NCBI GenBank assembly: GCA_035293765.1
Contig: DATGMF010000067.1
Location: forward strand, 1 to 30,590
Source: DASRHT01 sp035293765
GTDB lineage: Bacteria > Chloroflexota > Ktedonobacteria > Ktedonobacterales > Ktedonobacteraceae
Length of the DNA: 30,590 nt
Reading direction: 5' to 3'
The first letter of the stretch is position 1. Each line of letters opens with the position of its first letter. This document shows, piece by piece, positions 8,124 through 19,700 of the stretch. The notes under the pieces were generated by a model that saw only the letters and a program-made list of their open reading frames with translations, ran no database searches and was not told the DNA's origin. The translations under genes and the position numbers were made by a program.

Positions 8124-11100
8124 GTGAGCTGACTCACGCCATCGAGATGCTTTCGCCGGAGAAACGAGCCTTGCTCTTTCAACGCCTCAGAGAGAGGCGA
8201 GGCGTTTCCGCTTCAACTTCAGCGATTCCCCGGCAAAGCAGAGCAACGATACATTTCCCGCTCTCTTTCGCCCAACAGCGCCTCTGGTTCCTCGATCAAT
8301 GGCAACCTGGTAACGCGGCCTACAATATTGCCCTTGTCTTGCGACTCACAGGAAACCTCCACACCTCTGCCCTGCAACTCAGTCTGGCAGAAATTGTCAA
8401 ACGTCATGAGAGCTTGCGTACCAGTTTTACCGTTAGCGAGCGGCAGCCGGTCCAGGTAATCTCCCAGAGTCTGGATTTGCCCTTGCCGGTTATCGATCTG
8501 ACGGCAATACCCGAGCGTGAGCAGGCCGTTCAACAACTAGCACTGACCGAGGGACAAAAGCCGTTTGACCTGACACACGCTCCTTTAATGCGGACTTCTC
8601 TGCTTCGGCTCGATAGCAATGAGCACATTTTGCTGCTAACCATGCACCATATCATTGCGGATGGCTGGTCGCTCAGCATCTTGCTCCGCGAACTTGCCAT
8701 CCTCTATCCCTCTTTCGTAGCAAAGCAGCCTTCTCCCCTCTCCGCTCCATCGCTTCAGTACGTCGATTTTGCCGTCTGGCAGCAGGAGCAACTCCAGGGT
8801 GAGATACTGGAAAGCCATCTCTCCTACTGGAAGCGCCAACTTGCCGACGCCCCTGCATTGCTAGAGCTTCCCCAGCAACATGCCCGTCCGGCGGTGCAGT
8901 CTAGCAGAGGCGCTCGCTCTACATTTCTCCTTGCTCCACCACTCGTCACGGCGCTACAGTCTTTAGGCCAGAGCGAGGATGCGTCGCTTTTCATGGTTCT
9001 GCTAGCCGTTTTTCAGGTATTGCTTCATCGTTATACCGGACAGGATGATATCGTGGTCGGCACCCCGATTGCCAATCGTACGCGGGCCGAAATCGAGAAT
9101 ATTATCGGCTTTTTTGTCAATACGCTCGCTCTGCGGGCCGATTTCAGTGAGAAGCCTACGTTCCGAGAACTGCTGAAACGTGTACGCGCTACCACGCTGG
9201 AGGCCTATACCCACCAGGACCTTCCCTTTGAGCGCCTGGTGGAGGCGTTGCAGCCGGAGCGAGACCTGAGTTACAGCCCCATTTTTCAAATCCTCTTTGG
9301 CCTACAGAATGCGCCGACGAGAGCCTGGCACCTGCCTGCATTAACTATCAGCGAAATCCCCCTCCATAACGCCACAGCCAAGTTCGATCTGATGCTGCTG
9401 CTGGAAGAAACGGAAGCAGGGCTTAAGGGTGAGCTGACCTATAATACGGATCTCTATGACGAAGCGACGATCAGTCATATGATAGGACATTACCAGGCGC
9501 TATTAGAAGGCGTGATGGCCAATCCAGATCAGCACATCTCCGCACTGCCACTATTGCCGAAAGCCGAGCGGCAGCAAATTTTGCTCGCCTGGAATTCAAC
9601 CGAGAAGGACTATCAAGCCGATGCCTGCCTGCACCAGCTTTTTGAGAGCCAGGTAGCCCAACAACCAGACAGCATTGCGATAGATTATGACGCCGGGCAG
9701 CTCACTTACAGCACATTAAATGGGCGAGCCAATGAGCTGGCACAACAATTGCGCGCACTGCAAGTAGGCCCAGAGGTTGTGGTCGGACTCTGCTTTGAGC
9801 GCAGCCCGGATCTGGCTATCGGAATCCTCGCCATCCTTCAGGCGGGGGGCGCATATTTACCACTGGACCCACATTATCCCCGGGAGCGTCTGGCCTTTCT
9901 GCTCCAGGATGCGCAGGTGCCGTTATTATTGACGCAGCAGCACCTGAAAGATACACTCTCTCGCGCTACAAAAGCCCAGATCATCTGCTTGCATGATCCC
10001 GCTCCTCTGGAAAATAATGCAGGAGCGTCTGAGAACCCTTTGAGCGGAGTCACAGGGGAGAACCTGGCTTATGTCATCTACACCTCTGGCTCAACGGGCA
10101 AGCCCAAAGGGGTGGGCTGTACGCATGCTAGCGTCTATAATCTAGTGAGCTGGCACTGGCAGGCGTATCAGGTGGCGACGGATGATCGCGCATCGCAGGT
10201 GGCAAGCATTGATTTTGATGCTTCTGTATGGGAGCTATGGCCTTATTTGCTCATTGGCTCATCTGTTTCTTTACTAGAGGAAGATTTACGCTCCGATCCA
10301 CGGATGCTTTACACATGGTTACAGGAACAGGCCATCACCATCAGCTTTTTGCCGACGCCACTGGCAGAACATCTCATCTCATTCTCCTGGCCTGTAAACG
10401 GTTCGCTGCGCCTGCTGCTGACTGGAGGAGATCGTCTCTCGCGCTTTCCCTCCATCCCTCTGCCCTTCGCTCTGGTCAATCACTATGGCCCCACTGAGAG
10501 CACGGTTGTGACGACAGCTCAGTGGTTGGGCTGGCGCAAGGCCAGCCCCTACCAGGCAGAAGGCGCACCGCCAATTGGACGCCCCATTGCTAATACCCAG
10601 GTTTATCTGTGTGATCAGCACCTGTGTCTGGTCCCTATAGGGGTCCCTGGAGAACTCTACATTGGAGGCGTCGGCCTGGCTCGCGGCTATCTGCACCGCC
10701 CTGATTTGACGGCTGAACGCTTCCTTCCCAATCCCTGGGGAGCAGAACCAGGAGAACGGCTCTATAAAACGGGCGATCTGGCACGCTACCTATCCGACGG
10801 CACCATCGAGTATCTTGGTCGCCTGGATCACCAGGTCAAACTGCGCGGTTTTCGTATTGAACCCGGGGAGATTGAGGTTGCACTGAGCGAGCATCCGGCG
10901 TTGCAGGCGACAGTAATAAAAGTATGCGAAGATCATCGCGGCGAAAAATATCTGGCGGCCTACGTTGTCCCCACACCAGGACGCTCGGCTCCAACCATAC
11001 ATGATCTGCGTGCATTTCTCCAACAGCATCTTCCTGCGTACATGGTCCCCACCAGCTTCGTGACGCTGACAACCCTGCCACTTACCACAAATGGCAAGGT

Positions 11101-12100
11101 GGACCGGCAAGCTCTGCCCTTGCCTGATGAGTTGACAGAAGCAGACACAACCCATGCTATCGCACCACGCGATCCACTGGAGGAAATGCTGGCAGAGATC
11201 TGGTGCGACCTGCTCGTGGCTCCCCGATTCATCGTGGGAGAGCAGATAAGCATATACGACGACTTTTTCGCGGTTGGCGGTCACTCTCTTTTAGCCACTC
11301 AGGTGATCTCGCGCATTCGCCAGGTGCTCCAGATCGATTTGTCCCAGCGCACACTTTTTGAGTTCCCTTCAATAGCAAGCATGGCTGAGCATATACGCAC
11401 GACACGTCACAATAGCGCACAACGCCGGATACCGCCTATTGAAGCTGTCTCACGTTCGGAACCTCTGCCCCTTTCTTTCGCCCAACAGCGGCTCTGGTTC
11501 CTCAATCAGCTAGAGCCCGATAGCCCCAACTATACCATCCCCTTATCGCTACGCCTGACCGGCCCACTCCAACTACAGGAGCTTCAACAGAGCCTGACCG
11601 CCTTGATCCACAGGCACGAAATCTTACATACCACCATTGGAGTGATTGAGGAACAGCCGGTACAGGTTATCAGGCCGATAGAAACAATGGCCTTTCCCAT
11701 TATTGATCTTACCGGCCTTCCTGACATGCGAGAGCGCGAGCAAATAGCACGCCAGTTGGCCCGCGAGGAGGTCAGGAAGACGTTTAATCTGGTACGCGGT
11801 CCTCTCTTACGAGCTGCACTGCTACGCCTTGACGCACAGGAACATATTCTGCTCTTGACCATGCACCATATTATCTGCGATGGCTGGTCCGTGGGTGTAC
11901 TGGTGCGCGATCTGAGTGCATACTATACAGCGTCGGTTACCGGACAGCCCGCCAACTTGTCGGTGCTGCCCATTCAGTATCGAGCAAGGAGAGATCGAAG
12001 CCGTACTAGAGCAGCACCCGGCTGTCGAGAGCGCGGTCGTCCTTTTACGCGAGGATGTTCCCGAGCAGCAGCAACTCGTAGCCTATATTGTGCCCGGTGA
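8120..12100 (+). CDS. NRPS B, first part: C3-A3(Leu-like)-PCP3-C4 (truncated by deletion/frameshift)
   Basis: The start at 8120 is fixed by a strong ribosome site (AAGGAGGG, 8107-8114) and an ATGA overlap with NRPS A. After a short helical N-terminus (LSPEKRALLFQRLRER, docking-like) come C3 with HHIIADG (176-182), A3 (about 500-1000), PCP3 (GGHSL, Ser1056) and the N-terminal half of C4 with HHIICDG (1249-1255). The A3 pocket reads D-A-W-F-L-G-H-V-V-K, one residue from the Leu code. PCP3 carries a short extra palindromic segment (11220-11240). The C4 sequence is normal up to LPIQY at 11979. From there the DNA in a different frame encodes the end of an A domain, so the last 40 residues (RARRDRSRTR onward) are out-of-frame translation. 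The true protein is probably broken here. Confidence 0.88.
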   Translation: MSELTHAIEMLSPEKRALLFQRLRERRGVSASTSAIPRQSRATIHFPLSFAQQRLWFLDQWQPGNAAYNIALVLRLTGNLHTSALQLSLAEIVKRHESLRTSFTVSERQPVQVISQSLDLPLPVIDLTAIPEREQAVQQLALTEGQKPFDLTHAPLMRTSLLRLDSNEHILLLTMHHIIADGWSLSILLRELAILYPSFVAKQPSPLSAPSLQYVDFAVWQQEQLQGEILESHLSYWKRQLADAPALLELPQQHARPAVQSSRGARSTFLLAPPLVTALQSLGQSEDASLFMVLLAVFQVLLHRYTGQDDIVVGTPIANRTRAEIENIIGFFVNTLALRADFSEKPTFRELLKRVRATTLEAYTHQDLPFERLVEALQPERDLSYSPIFQILFGLQNAPTRAWHLPALTISEIPLHNATAKFDLMLLLEETEAGLKGELTYNTDLYDEATISHMIGHYQALLEGVMANPDQHISALPLLPKAERQQILLAWNSTEKDYQADACLHQLFESQVAQQPDSIAIDYDAGQLTYSTLNGRANELAQQLRALQVGPEVVVGLCFERSPDLAIGILAILQAGGAYLPLDPHYPRERLAFLLQDAQVPLLLTQQHLKDTLSRATKAQIICLHDPAPLENNAGASENPLSGVTGENLAYVIYTSGSTGKPKGVGCTHASVYNLVSWHWQAYQVATDDRASQVASIDFDASVWELWPYLLIGSSVSLLEEDLRSDPRMLYTWLQEQAITISFLPTPLAEHLISFSWPVNGSLRLLLTGGDRLSRFPSIPLPFALVNHYGPTESTVVTTAQWLGWRKASPYQAEGAPPIGRPIANTQVYLCDQHLCLVPIGVPGELYIGGVGLARGYLHRPDLTAERFLPNPWGAEPGERLYKTGDLARYLSDGTIEYLGRLDHQVKLRGFRIEPGEIEVALSEHPALQATVIKVCEDHRGEKYLAAYVVPTPGRSAPTIHDLRAFLQQHLPAYMVPTSFVTLTTLPLTTNGKVDRQALPLPDELTEADTTHAIAPRDPLEEMLAEIWCDLLVAPRFIVGEQISIYDDFFAVGGHSLLATQVISRIRQVLQIDLSQRTLFEFPSIASMAEHIRTTRHNSAQRRIPPIEAVSRSEPLPLSFAQQRLWFLNQLEPDSPNYTIPLSLRLTGPLQLQELQQSLTALIHRHEILHTTIGVIEEQPVQVIRPIETMAFPIIDLTGLPDMREREQIARQLAREEVRKTFNLVRGPLLRAALLRLDAQEHILLLTMHHIICDGWSVGVLVRDLSAYYTASVTGQPANLSVLPIQYRARRDRSRTRAAPGCRERGRPFTRGCSRAAATRSLYCAR
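11220..11240. repeat. palindromic in-frame insertion in the PCP3 linker, RFI-type element
   Basis: CTCCC-CGAT-TC-ATCG-T-GGGAG forms a 9-bp stem with one bulged base and a 2-nt centre. It is translated as APRFIVG, the same R-F-I phase as the copies at 4026 and 16311. Compared with the other carriers (for example VLGVERVGIYDNFF), this one (LLVAPRFIVGEQISIYDDFF) is six residues longer. GTGG flanks the extra segment on both sides (from 11216 and from 11234). Confidence 0.55.
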
Positions 12101-15100
12101 GCACTATCAGGCGGAAGGCGCAGAGAAGCGAGAGCAGGAGACCAGGCATGTGCAACAATGGCAAGCCATCTATGATGAAGTCTATCGCCAGCAAGCAACG
12201 TCCGATGTTGACGAGTCGCTCAATTTCAGGGTGTGGATCAATAGTTACACTGAGCAGCCATTCACAGCGCAAGAAATTCTCGATTCGCTCAACGACACTG
12301 TCGAACGCGTACGAGCGCTTCAGCCGCAGAGGGTGCTGGAGATTGGCTGTGGTACCGGTCTGATCTTATTCCGCCTGGCATCGGATTGCGCCGAATATTG
12401 GGGAACAGATATTTCACAGCCTGCGCTAGAGAGCGTACAACGACGCCTGGAGACAACGGAACGACACCTCACCAACGTGCGCGTTCTCCAGCGTGCCGCA
12501 GATGATGTTGCCGACCTGCCAGCACACCACTTTGATCTCATTATCCTGAACGAGATTGTCCAATACTTTCCTGACGTCGAGTATCTGGTACGTGTCTTGA
12601 CCAATGCCATGCGTGTCGTGCGTCCAGAAGGCTTTATCTTTCTCGGCGGGCTGCGCAGTTATGCTTTACTCAATGCCTTCCACGCCGGTGTACAACTGTA
12701 CCAGGCAGATGCCCAACTGACGATATCTCAGCTCAAACAACGTATCCAATGGCGTATGGAGCAGGAGAAAGAACTCGCCATCGATCCTGATTTCTTCTTT
12801 GCCTTCCGCTCCACCCTTCCACAGATTAACGGCGTGCGCATCCAGTTAAAACAAGGGCGAACCCATAACGAATTTACGCGCTTCCGCTATAATGCCACAC
12901 TGCGTATCGGGCAGAAAGCGGCTCAACCATCGGCTCCAGCAGAGGTGAGCAGCAACAGGCCAACGTGGACCTGCGAGCGCATTCGAGATGAACTGAGCAA
13001 CAGAGCTCCCGCAGAGCTTTATATTTCGGCGCTGGTGAACAAACGACTGGTGCAGGAGATCGCGTTGCTCAAGCTACTGAGCACAGATGGCGAACTTACT
13101 GTAGGAGAGGCGCGGGCAAGCTTAGATCAGCTGCAAGCTTCTGCCCCGTCCGTTGATCCTGAAGATGTACATGCATTGGGTCGTGAGCTTGGATATCACG
13201 TTGACACGTTCTGGACAAACCATGGCGATGATGGTCTCTTTGATGTCCACTTTATTAAAAAAGGTGTTGGGGGCAGTGCAGAGAGTGACGCCACATATCT
13301 GGCAAAAGCAGTCAAAGAGCGGCCCTGGAGCGCATATGCCAATGAACCGCTGCGAGATCGCACAACAGATCACCTCATCAGTCAGCTACGCACGTTTGTA
13401 CGCAACCAGCTCCCAGAGTATATGCTGCCTTCAGCCTTCAGGGTGCTAGAAGCGCTGCCTCTCACCTCCAATGGCAAGGTTGATCGCAAGGCGTTATTAG
13501 CACGGCAGCCAGAGCGGGTGGATGGTTCCATTGACACCTACGTGGCGGCTCGCACGCCGCAGGAGGAACAATTAACCCATATCTGGCAGGAGGTCCTGCA
13601 TCTTGATCGCGTGGGCATACATGATAACTTTTTTCAGATCGGGGGCCATTCCCTGCTGGCAACCAGGATTATCGCTCGTATCCAGGCAACTTTCCAGGTA
13701 GAACTTCCCTTGCGTACCATCTTTGAGGTGCCAACTATTGCCGGTCTGGCGAGACACATCGAAATAGCCCATCAACACATGCTGAAAACTGAGCTGCGGC
13801 CATTGCAGCCATACCCACGAGAAGAGTACATACCACTTTCATTTGCCCAGCAACGGCTCTGGTTTCTGGACCAGTGGCAGTCAGATAACGCCGTGTACCA
13901 TGTCCCGGTAGCTTTACGCCTGCATGGTCGCCTGGACGTGTCGGCATTGCAGCAAAGTCTGAGAACCGTCATCCAGCGTCAAGAAGCTCTGCGCACCACC
14001 TTTAGCAGCCACGAGGGCGAGCCGGTGCAGATCATTGCACCCATCCTTGATCCGCCTATACTGGTGATCAATCTGGCAGAACTTCCCTCGCATAAGCAGG
14101 TCGAAGCTCAGCAGCTTGTTAACACAGAGGCCCGACGGCCATTTAACCTGGAACACGGCCCGCTGCTGCGCGTCTGCCTGATACGTTTAGGCTCGGAGGA
14201 ACATATATTCCTCCTGACGATGCACCACATCATCTCTGACGGCTGGTCCATTCAGGTCTTTCTTCGCGAACTCTCCGCGTGCTATACGGCCTTTTCTCAT
14301 GGAACTATCCCCGCCACACTGCCGACGCTTCCCATCCAGTACGCCGATTTTGCGCTCTGGCAACGGCAGTGGCTCCAGGGAGAAGTGCTGGAGACGCAAG
14401 TACGCTATTGGAAGCAGCAGCTCAATGGCATCCCCGGCGTCCTCACCTTACCGCTTGACCATCCGCGCCCGGCACTCCAGTCATATCGGGGAGCATGGCA
14501 GTCTACGATGTTCTCTAAGAGGCTTTTACAGAACTTGCAGGAGTTGAGCCGGAGAGAGCATGTGACGCTTTTCATCCTCTTGCTGGCCGCTTTTCAGGTC
14601 TTGCTCGCGTACTATAGCGGACAGGACGATATTGTTGTGGGAACACCCATAGCCAACCGCAGGCAGACTGAACTGGATAACTTGATCGGCTTCTTCGCTA
14701 ACACCCTGGTCTTACGGACCAAACTTTCTGGCAACCCCAGCTTCCGCGAGTTATTGCAGCGTGTACGTGAAACGGCCCTGGGAGCCTATACCCACCAGGA
14801 TATTCCCTTTGAACAACTGGTAGAGGTTTTACAGCCAGAGCGCAATCTGAGCCATACACCGCTCTTTCAGGTGGCTTTCGTCTTTCAAGATAGCTCGCAA
14901 TCGCAGGCTCATTTCGCCGATCTTGATTTGCAGGGGCTGGATATTGATACCGGAACGGCCAAGTTCGATCTGACATTGTCGTTGAGCGAAAGCAAAGAAG
15001 GTTTCAGAGGGGCGATAGAATACAACTGCGATCTTTTTGAGCCAGAAACCATCGCGCGCATGTTAGAGCATCTGCGAGTGCTGCTAGAAGCTGTTGCTGA

Positions 15101-16547
15101 GCGCCCGGCAACTCGCCTCTCAGCCCTATCATTGCTGACTCCGCTTGAACAGGAACGCTTGCTGCTGACATGGAACGATACGCAGGTAACTTACGCTCAG
15201 GAAGAGCTTCTTCATTGGCTATATGAAATTCAGGTGCGACAAACGCCAGATGCCATCGCTCTCGCTTTCGAAGAGCATCAACTGACTTATGACGAACTTA
15301 ATCGTCGTTCCAATCAGCTTGCACGCTATCTGCAAGCTCTGGGGGTCGTCCCGGATACCCTTGTCGGGGTCTACATAGAGCGTTCGCTTGAACTGGTTGT
15401 GGCTCTGCTCGGCATTCTTAAATCCGGCGGAGCGTATGTCCCTCTCGACCCCTCTTATCCCTCGCAACGTCTGAGTTTCATGCTTTTGGAGAGCAATCCG
15501 ATGGCAGTGTTGACTCAACAGCACCTGCTTGCACGCTTACCGGAGCATGAGACGCAAGTTGTGGCGCTGGATGCTGATTGGCGGATGATAGCGGAAGAGA
15601 AAGCCGAGGATCTTCCTGTAGTTATGAGCCCTGAGAATCTGGCTTATGTGATCTACACCTCAGGCTCTACCGGCAGACCGAAAGGGGTGATGAATACACA
15701 TCGCGGCATCTGCAATCGTCTCCTGTGGATGCAGGCTGCCTATCAGCTAAGGGCTGATGATCGCGTTGTACAGAAAACGCCTTACAGCTTCGATGTCTCG
15801 GTCTGGGAGTTCTTCTGGCCATTGCGCACGGGAGCCCGGCTGGTGATTGCTCGCCCGGAAGGGCACCGCGATAGTGCTTACCTGGCGCACCTGATCCAGG
15901 AACAGCAGGTTACCATCATCCACTTCGTTCCTTCGATGCTCTCTCTTTTCCTGGAAGAGCCAGAACTGGAGCGATGCGACAGCCTGAAACGCGTCATCTG
16001 TAGCGGCGAGGCCCTTTCCCTGGAGGTTCAGGATCGCTTCTTTGCCCGCATAACTGCTGAGTTACATAACCTCTATGGGCCAACAGAGGCTGCTGTCGAT
16101 GTCACCGCCTGGCCTTGTGAGCGGTCGGGACAGCAGCGCAGCGTGCCCATTGGTCGTCCGATCTCGAATATCTACCTCTACATCCTGGACAGCTATTTGC
16201 GTCCGGTTCCCGTGGGCGTTGCTGGCGAACTTTACATTGGCGGCATAGGATTGGCACGCGGCTATTACCAGCGTCCCGATTTGACCGCAGAGCGATTTGT
16301 CCCCGATCCGTTCGTAGGGACTCGATTTATCGCGTCCGGCGCGCCAGCCGAGTCAGGCGCTCGCCTCTATCGCAGCGGGGACATGGTTCGCTACCTGCCC
16401 AATGGGGCCATCGAGTATCTTGGTCGCCTGGATCATCAGGTGAAGCTGCGCGGCTTTCGTATCGAATTGGGAGAAATCGAGACAATCCTGAATGAGCACC
16501 CCGCTGTGCAGGAAGCGGTTGTACTGGCTCGCTGGCAAAATTTGTAG
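11916..16547 (+). pseudogene. NRPS B, second part: A-domain remnant-MT-PCP4-C5-A5(Ser, truncated)
   Basis: This open frame is genuine NRPS only from about 11979; the codons before that are C4 read out of frame. It begins inside A motif A8 (IEQGEIEAVL), so all of A4 up to A8 is missing. Then come a SAM-dependent N-methyltransferase of the type inserted in A domains (about 12090-12920, EIGCGTG at 12339-12359), the A10 tail (NGKVDRKAL), PCP4 (GGHSL near 13645), C5 (HHIISDG, 14223-14243) and A5 (TSGSTG near 15657). The A5 pocket reads D-V-W-H-I-S-L-V-D-K, close to the Ser code. A5 breaks off after EHPAVQEAVVLAR, losing A10 and its carrier, and meets TAG at 16545. It has no start of its own. As written, the module cannot work alone. 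Confidence 0.82.
16311..16340. repeat. palindromic in-frame insertion in A5, copy 2 of the RFI-type element
   Basis: This 30-nt segment is identical to 4026-4055 except for one base (CTCGAT instead of CCCGAT). It encodes the same FVGTRFIASG at the same place, just before motif A7. The flanking A-domain DNA is clearly more divergent from A1 than this block is. Arms GGACTCGAT and ATCGCGTCC pair with a single mismatch at the same position as in copy 1. Confidence 0.72.
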
Positions 16548-16705
16548 CACAGGGACAGCGCGTAGCCCAGACGCCTCCTCAGATCAACCAGCAGCGGGTT
16601 GCCCGTGCGGAAGACCGCCGCGAAGCCATGAAACAACAACGCAGTTTCAGGCAACAGCAGCGGAGTACAAGAAGAGAGCAAGGAGGCCGCCATGGACAGA
16701 CATGA
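16535..16705 (+). pseudogene. leftover C-terminal tail of NRPS B
   Basis: In the frame +2 to the broken A5, an open stretch encodes AKFVAQGQRVAQ and then a Gln/Arg-rich basic tail (QINQQRVARAEDRREAMKQQ and on). It stops at TGA 16703-16705, overlapping the PKS start by 14 nt. Such basic, Gln/Arg-rich ends resemble the C-terminal tails that follow the last carrier of some NRPSs (from memory, not searched). The overlap with the next start is the arrangement expected of the true end of NRPS B. The carrier and A10 between A5 and this tail are missing. Confidence 0.45.
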
Positions 16706-19700
16706 GCCTGGCTCGCTTGATGAGTCTTTTGAGCACGAAGTCGCCATTATTGGCATGGCCGGACGCTTTCCCGGAGCACGCAATATAGATGAGTTCTGGC
16801 AAAACTTGCGCGACGGCGTTGAGTCCATTGCCTTCTTTAGCGATGAGGAACTGCTGGCGGCTGGCGTTGATGCGGTAAAGCTTAGCAACCCGCAGTATGT
16901 CAAAGCTCAGGGGGCGTTGGAAGGTATCGAATTCTTCGACGCGGCTTTCTTTGGTTACAGTCCCAAAGACGCCCAGATTATCGATCCCCAGCAGCGGATC
17001 TTCTTAGAAGAAGCCTGGCTTGCGCTTGAACACGCTGGCTATAATCCTGAAACGTATCAGGAACGTATCGGCGTTTTTGCCGGTACCAGTATGAGCAGTT
17101 ATCTGCTTTATCACCTGTACCCCAATGATGAATTGATGCACACGCAGGGACCTTACCAGATGCTACTGGGCAATGACAAGGACTACCTTGCTACGCGTGT
17201 CTCGTATAAGCTCCACCTGAAAGGGCCAGGTGTTACCGTCCAGACAGCCTGCTCGACTTCGCTGGTAGCAGTTCATATGGCCTGCCAGAGCATCCTGAAT
17301 GGAGAATGTGAGATGGCCCTGGCAGGCGGCGTCTCTGTGAGGTCAACGCAGAAGGGCGGTTATTTCTACCAGGAAGGGGGCATTCTCTCACCGGATGGAC
17401 ATTGTCGGGCTTTTGACGCCAGAGCGCAAGGGACGGTAGGAGGTAGCGGCGTCGGGGTGGTCGTTCTCAAACGTCTGGCCGACGCTATTCATGATGGTGA
17501 TACCATTCACGCTGTGATTAAGGGTTCAGCTATTAACAACGATGGCTATATGAAGTCCGGCTATACTGCTCCCAGCATTGAGGGGCAGGCAGAGGTAATA
17601 GCCGAGGCCCTGGCAATGGCGCGAGTAGAAGTGGAGGAGGTGAGCTATGTTGAGACGCATGGGACCGCAACCCCTCTGGGTGATCCCATCGAAATCGCCG
17701 CCTTAACGCAGGTTTATCAATCCCAAACTGCTGCAAAGGCTTTTTGCGCGCTTGGCTCAGTAAAAACGAACATCGGACACCTGGATGCGGCAGCCGGAGT
17801 TGCCGGACTGCTCAAGACCGTGCTGGCCCTCAAGCATCGACAACTGCCGCCAAGTCTGCATTTTCACTCCCCCAATCCCAGGATTGACTTTGCCGACAGC
17901 CCCTTTTTTATCAATGCTACCCTCACCTCCTGGAAAACACCGGGGCATAGGCCACGTATCGCAGGCGTGAGTTCCTTCGGCATCGGGGGCACCAATGCGC
18001 ACGTCGTCTTGCAGGAAGCGCCTCTTATCCAGGTACCCGCCCAGGAATATCCCTGGCACCTGTTAGTCCTGTCCGCACGCACATCCACTGCCCTGGAGCA
18101 GGTAACGACTAATCTCATAGAGCACCTCAAGCTGCATCCCGAGCTTAATTTCGCTGATGTCGCCTATACTTGCCAGGTTGGGCGTAAAGCTTTTGATCAC
18201 CAGCGCATCCTTGTTTGTCGCGACAAAGACGACGCGTTGCAGGCTTTAGAGAGGCGCGATCCACAGCGAGTTTTAACGCTGGTGAGAAAGCCGGGAAATG
18301 TACCGGTCGTATTTTTATTTCCAGGCCAGGGAGCGCAATATCTTTTTATGGCCGAGGAACTATACCGCCTTGAGCCCGCATTTCGCGCCCAGGTTGATCG
18401 TTGCTGCGAGCTGCTCAGACCGCATCTTGACCTGGACCTGCGCTATGTGCTCTATCCACGAGAGCAAGATGCAGGCGAGATGGCTCGACGTTTACAGCAA
18501 AGCGCACTGGCCCAACCTGCCCTTTTTGTGATCGAATATGCTTTAGCTCAGCTATGGATGCAATGGGGCGTGGAACCCCAGGCTATGCTTGGGCATAGCT
18601 TCGGTGAATATGTTGCTGCCTGCCTGGCCGACGTTTTCACCCTCGAAGAGGCCCTGGCCCTTGTTGCTCTGCGTGGCAGGTTGACGCAAGATTTACCGAC
18701 CGGCGCGATGCTCAGCGTCTCGCTTTCGGAACAGGCCCTGCGCGCCGAACTGGATGCCCGTCTCTCGATAGCAGCAATCAATGGACCATCCGAGTGCGTC
18801 GTCTCTGGCCCACACAAAAATGTATCTGCGCTACAGCTCCTCCTCGAATCCAGAAATATTCCCTGCCGCCTTCTGCAAACCTCCCACGCCTTCCACTCGC
18901 AGATGATGGAGCCGATACTGGGTCAATTTGCGGATAAAATCAGTCATATACAACTTAAGCCACCTAAAATTCCCTATATTTCTAATGTTAGCGGCACCTG
19001 GATCACCTACGAGGAGGCTACCAGCCCGCACTACTGGGCCAGCCACCTGCGTCAGACGGTGCAATTCGCAGCAGGCGTGGGCGAACTATTCAAAATGAGC
19101 GAACCGCTTTTCTTAGAGGTCGGTCCCGGTCAAACGCTCAGCAGCTTGCTTAAACGCAATGCTCAACCGACGCAAAAGCCGATCATCCTGTCCTCGCTGC
19201 GCCGCGCTCAGCAGGAGCAATCAGACCTGGCCTTTCTGCTAGAAACCATGGGCAAGCTCTGGCTTGCCGGGATACCGCTTGATTGGTCGCAGTTCTACGC
19301 ACATCAGCAGCGCCGCCGCCTCCCGTTGCCCGGCTATCCTTTTGAACGCCAGCGTTACTGGATCGAGCCGCCCGGCGCAACCTCAAAGCACATTGATGAG
19401 CAAACGCCAGTCAACAAACAGCAAGAGGTTGCCAGTGAGGCTATTCGGACCGAGAGCGACTCTGCTCACAGCAGGCCTGATCTGCTTATTCCATACGCTG
19501 CGCCAGAAAATGAGCTGGAGCGCACCCTTGCCGCCATCTGGCAAGAGGTGCTAGGGATCTCTCAGGTGGGACGATATGACGACTTCTTTGAGCTTGGAGG
19601 ACATTCACTGCTGGCAACACAGCTGATTAGCAGGCTGCGCGAAGCCTTTCCCATAGAGATCGCTTTAGGCGAACTCTTGAAATCTACTACCATCGCCGGA

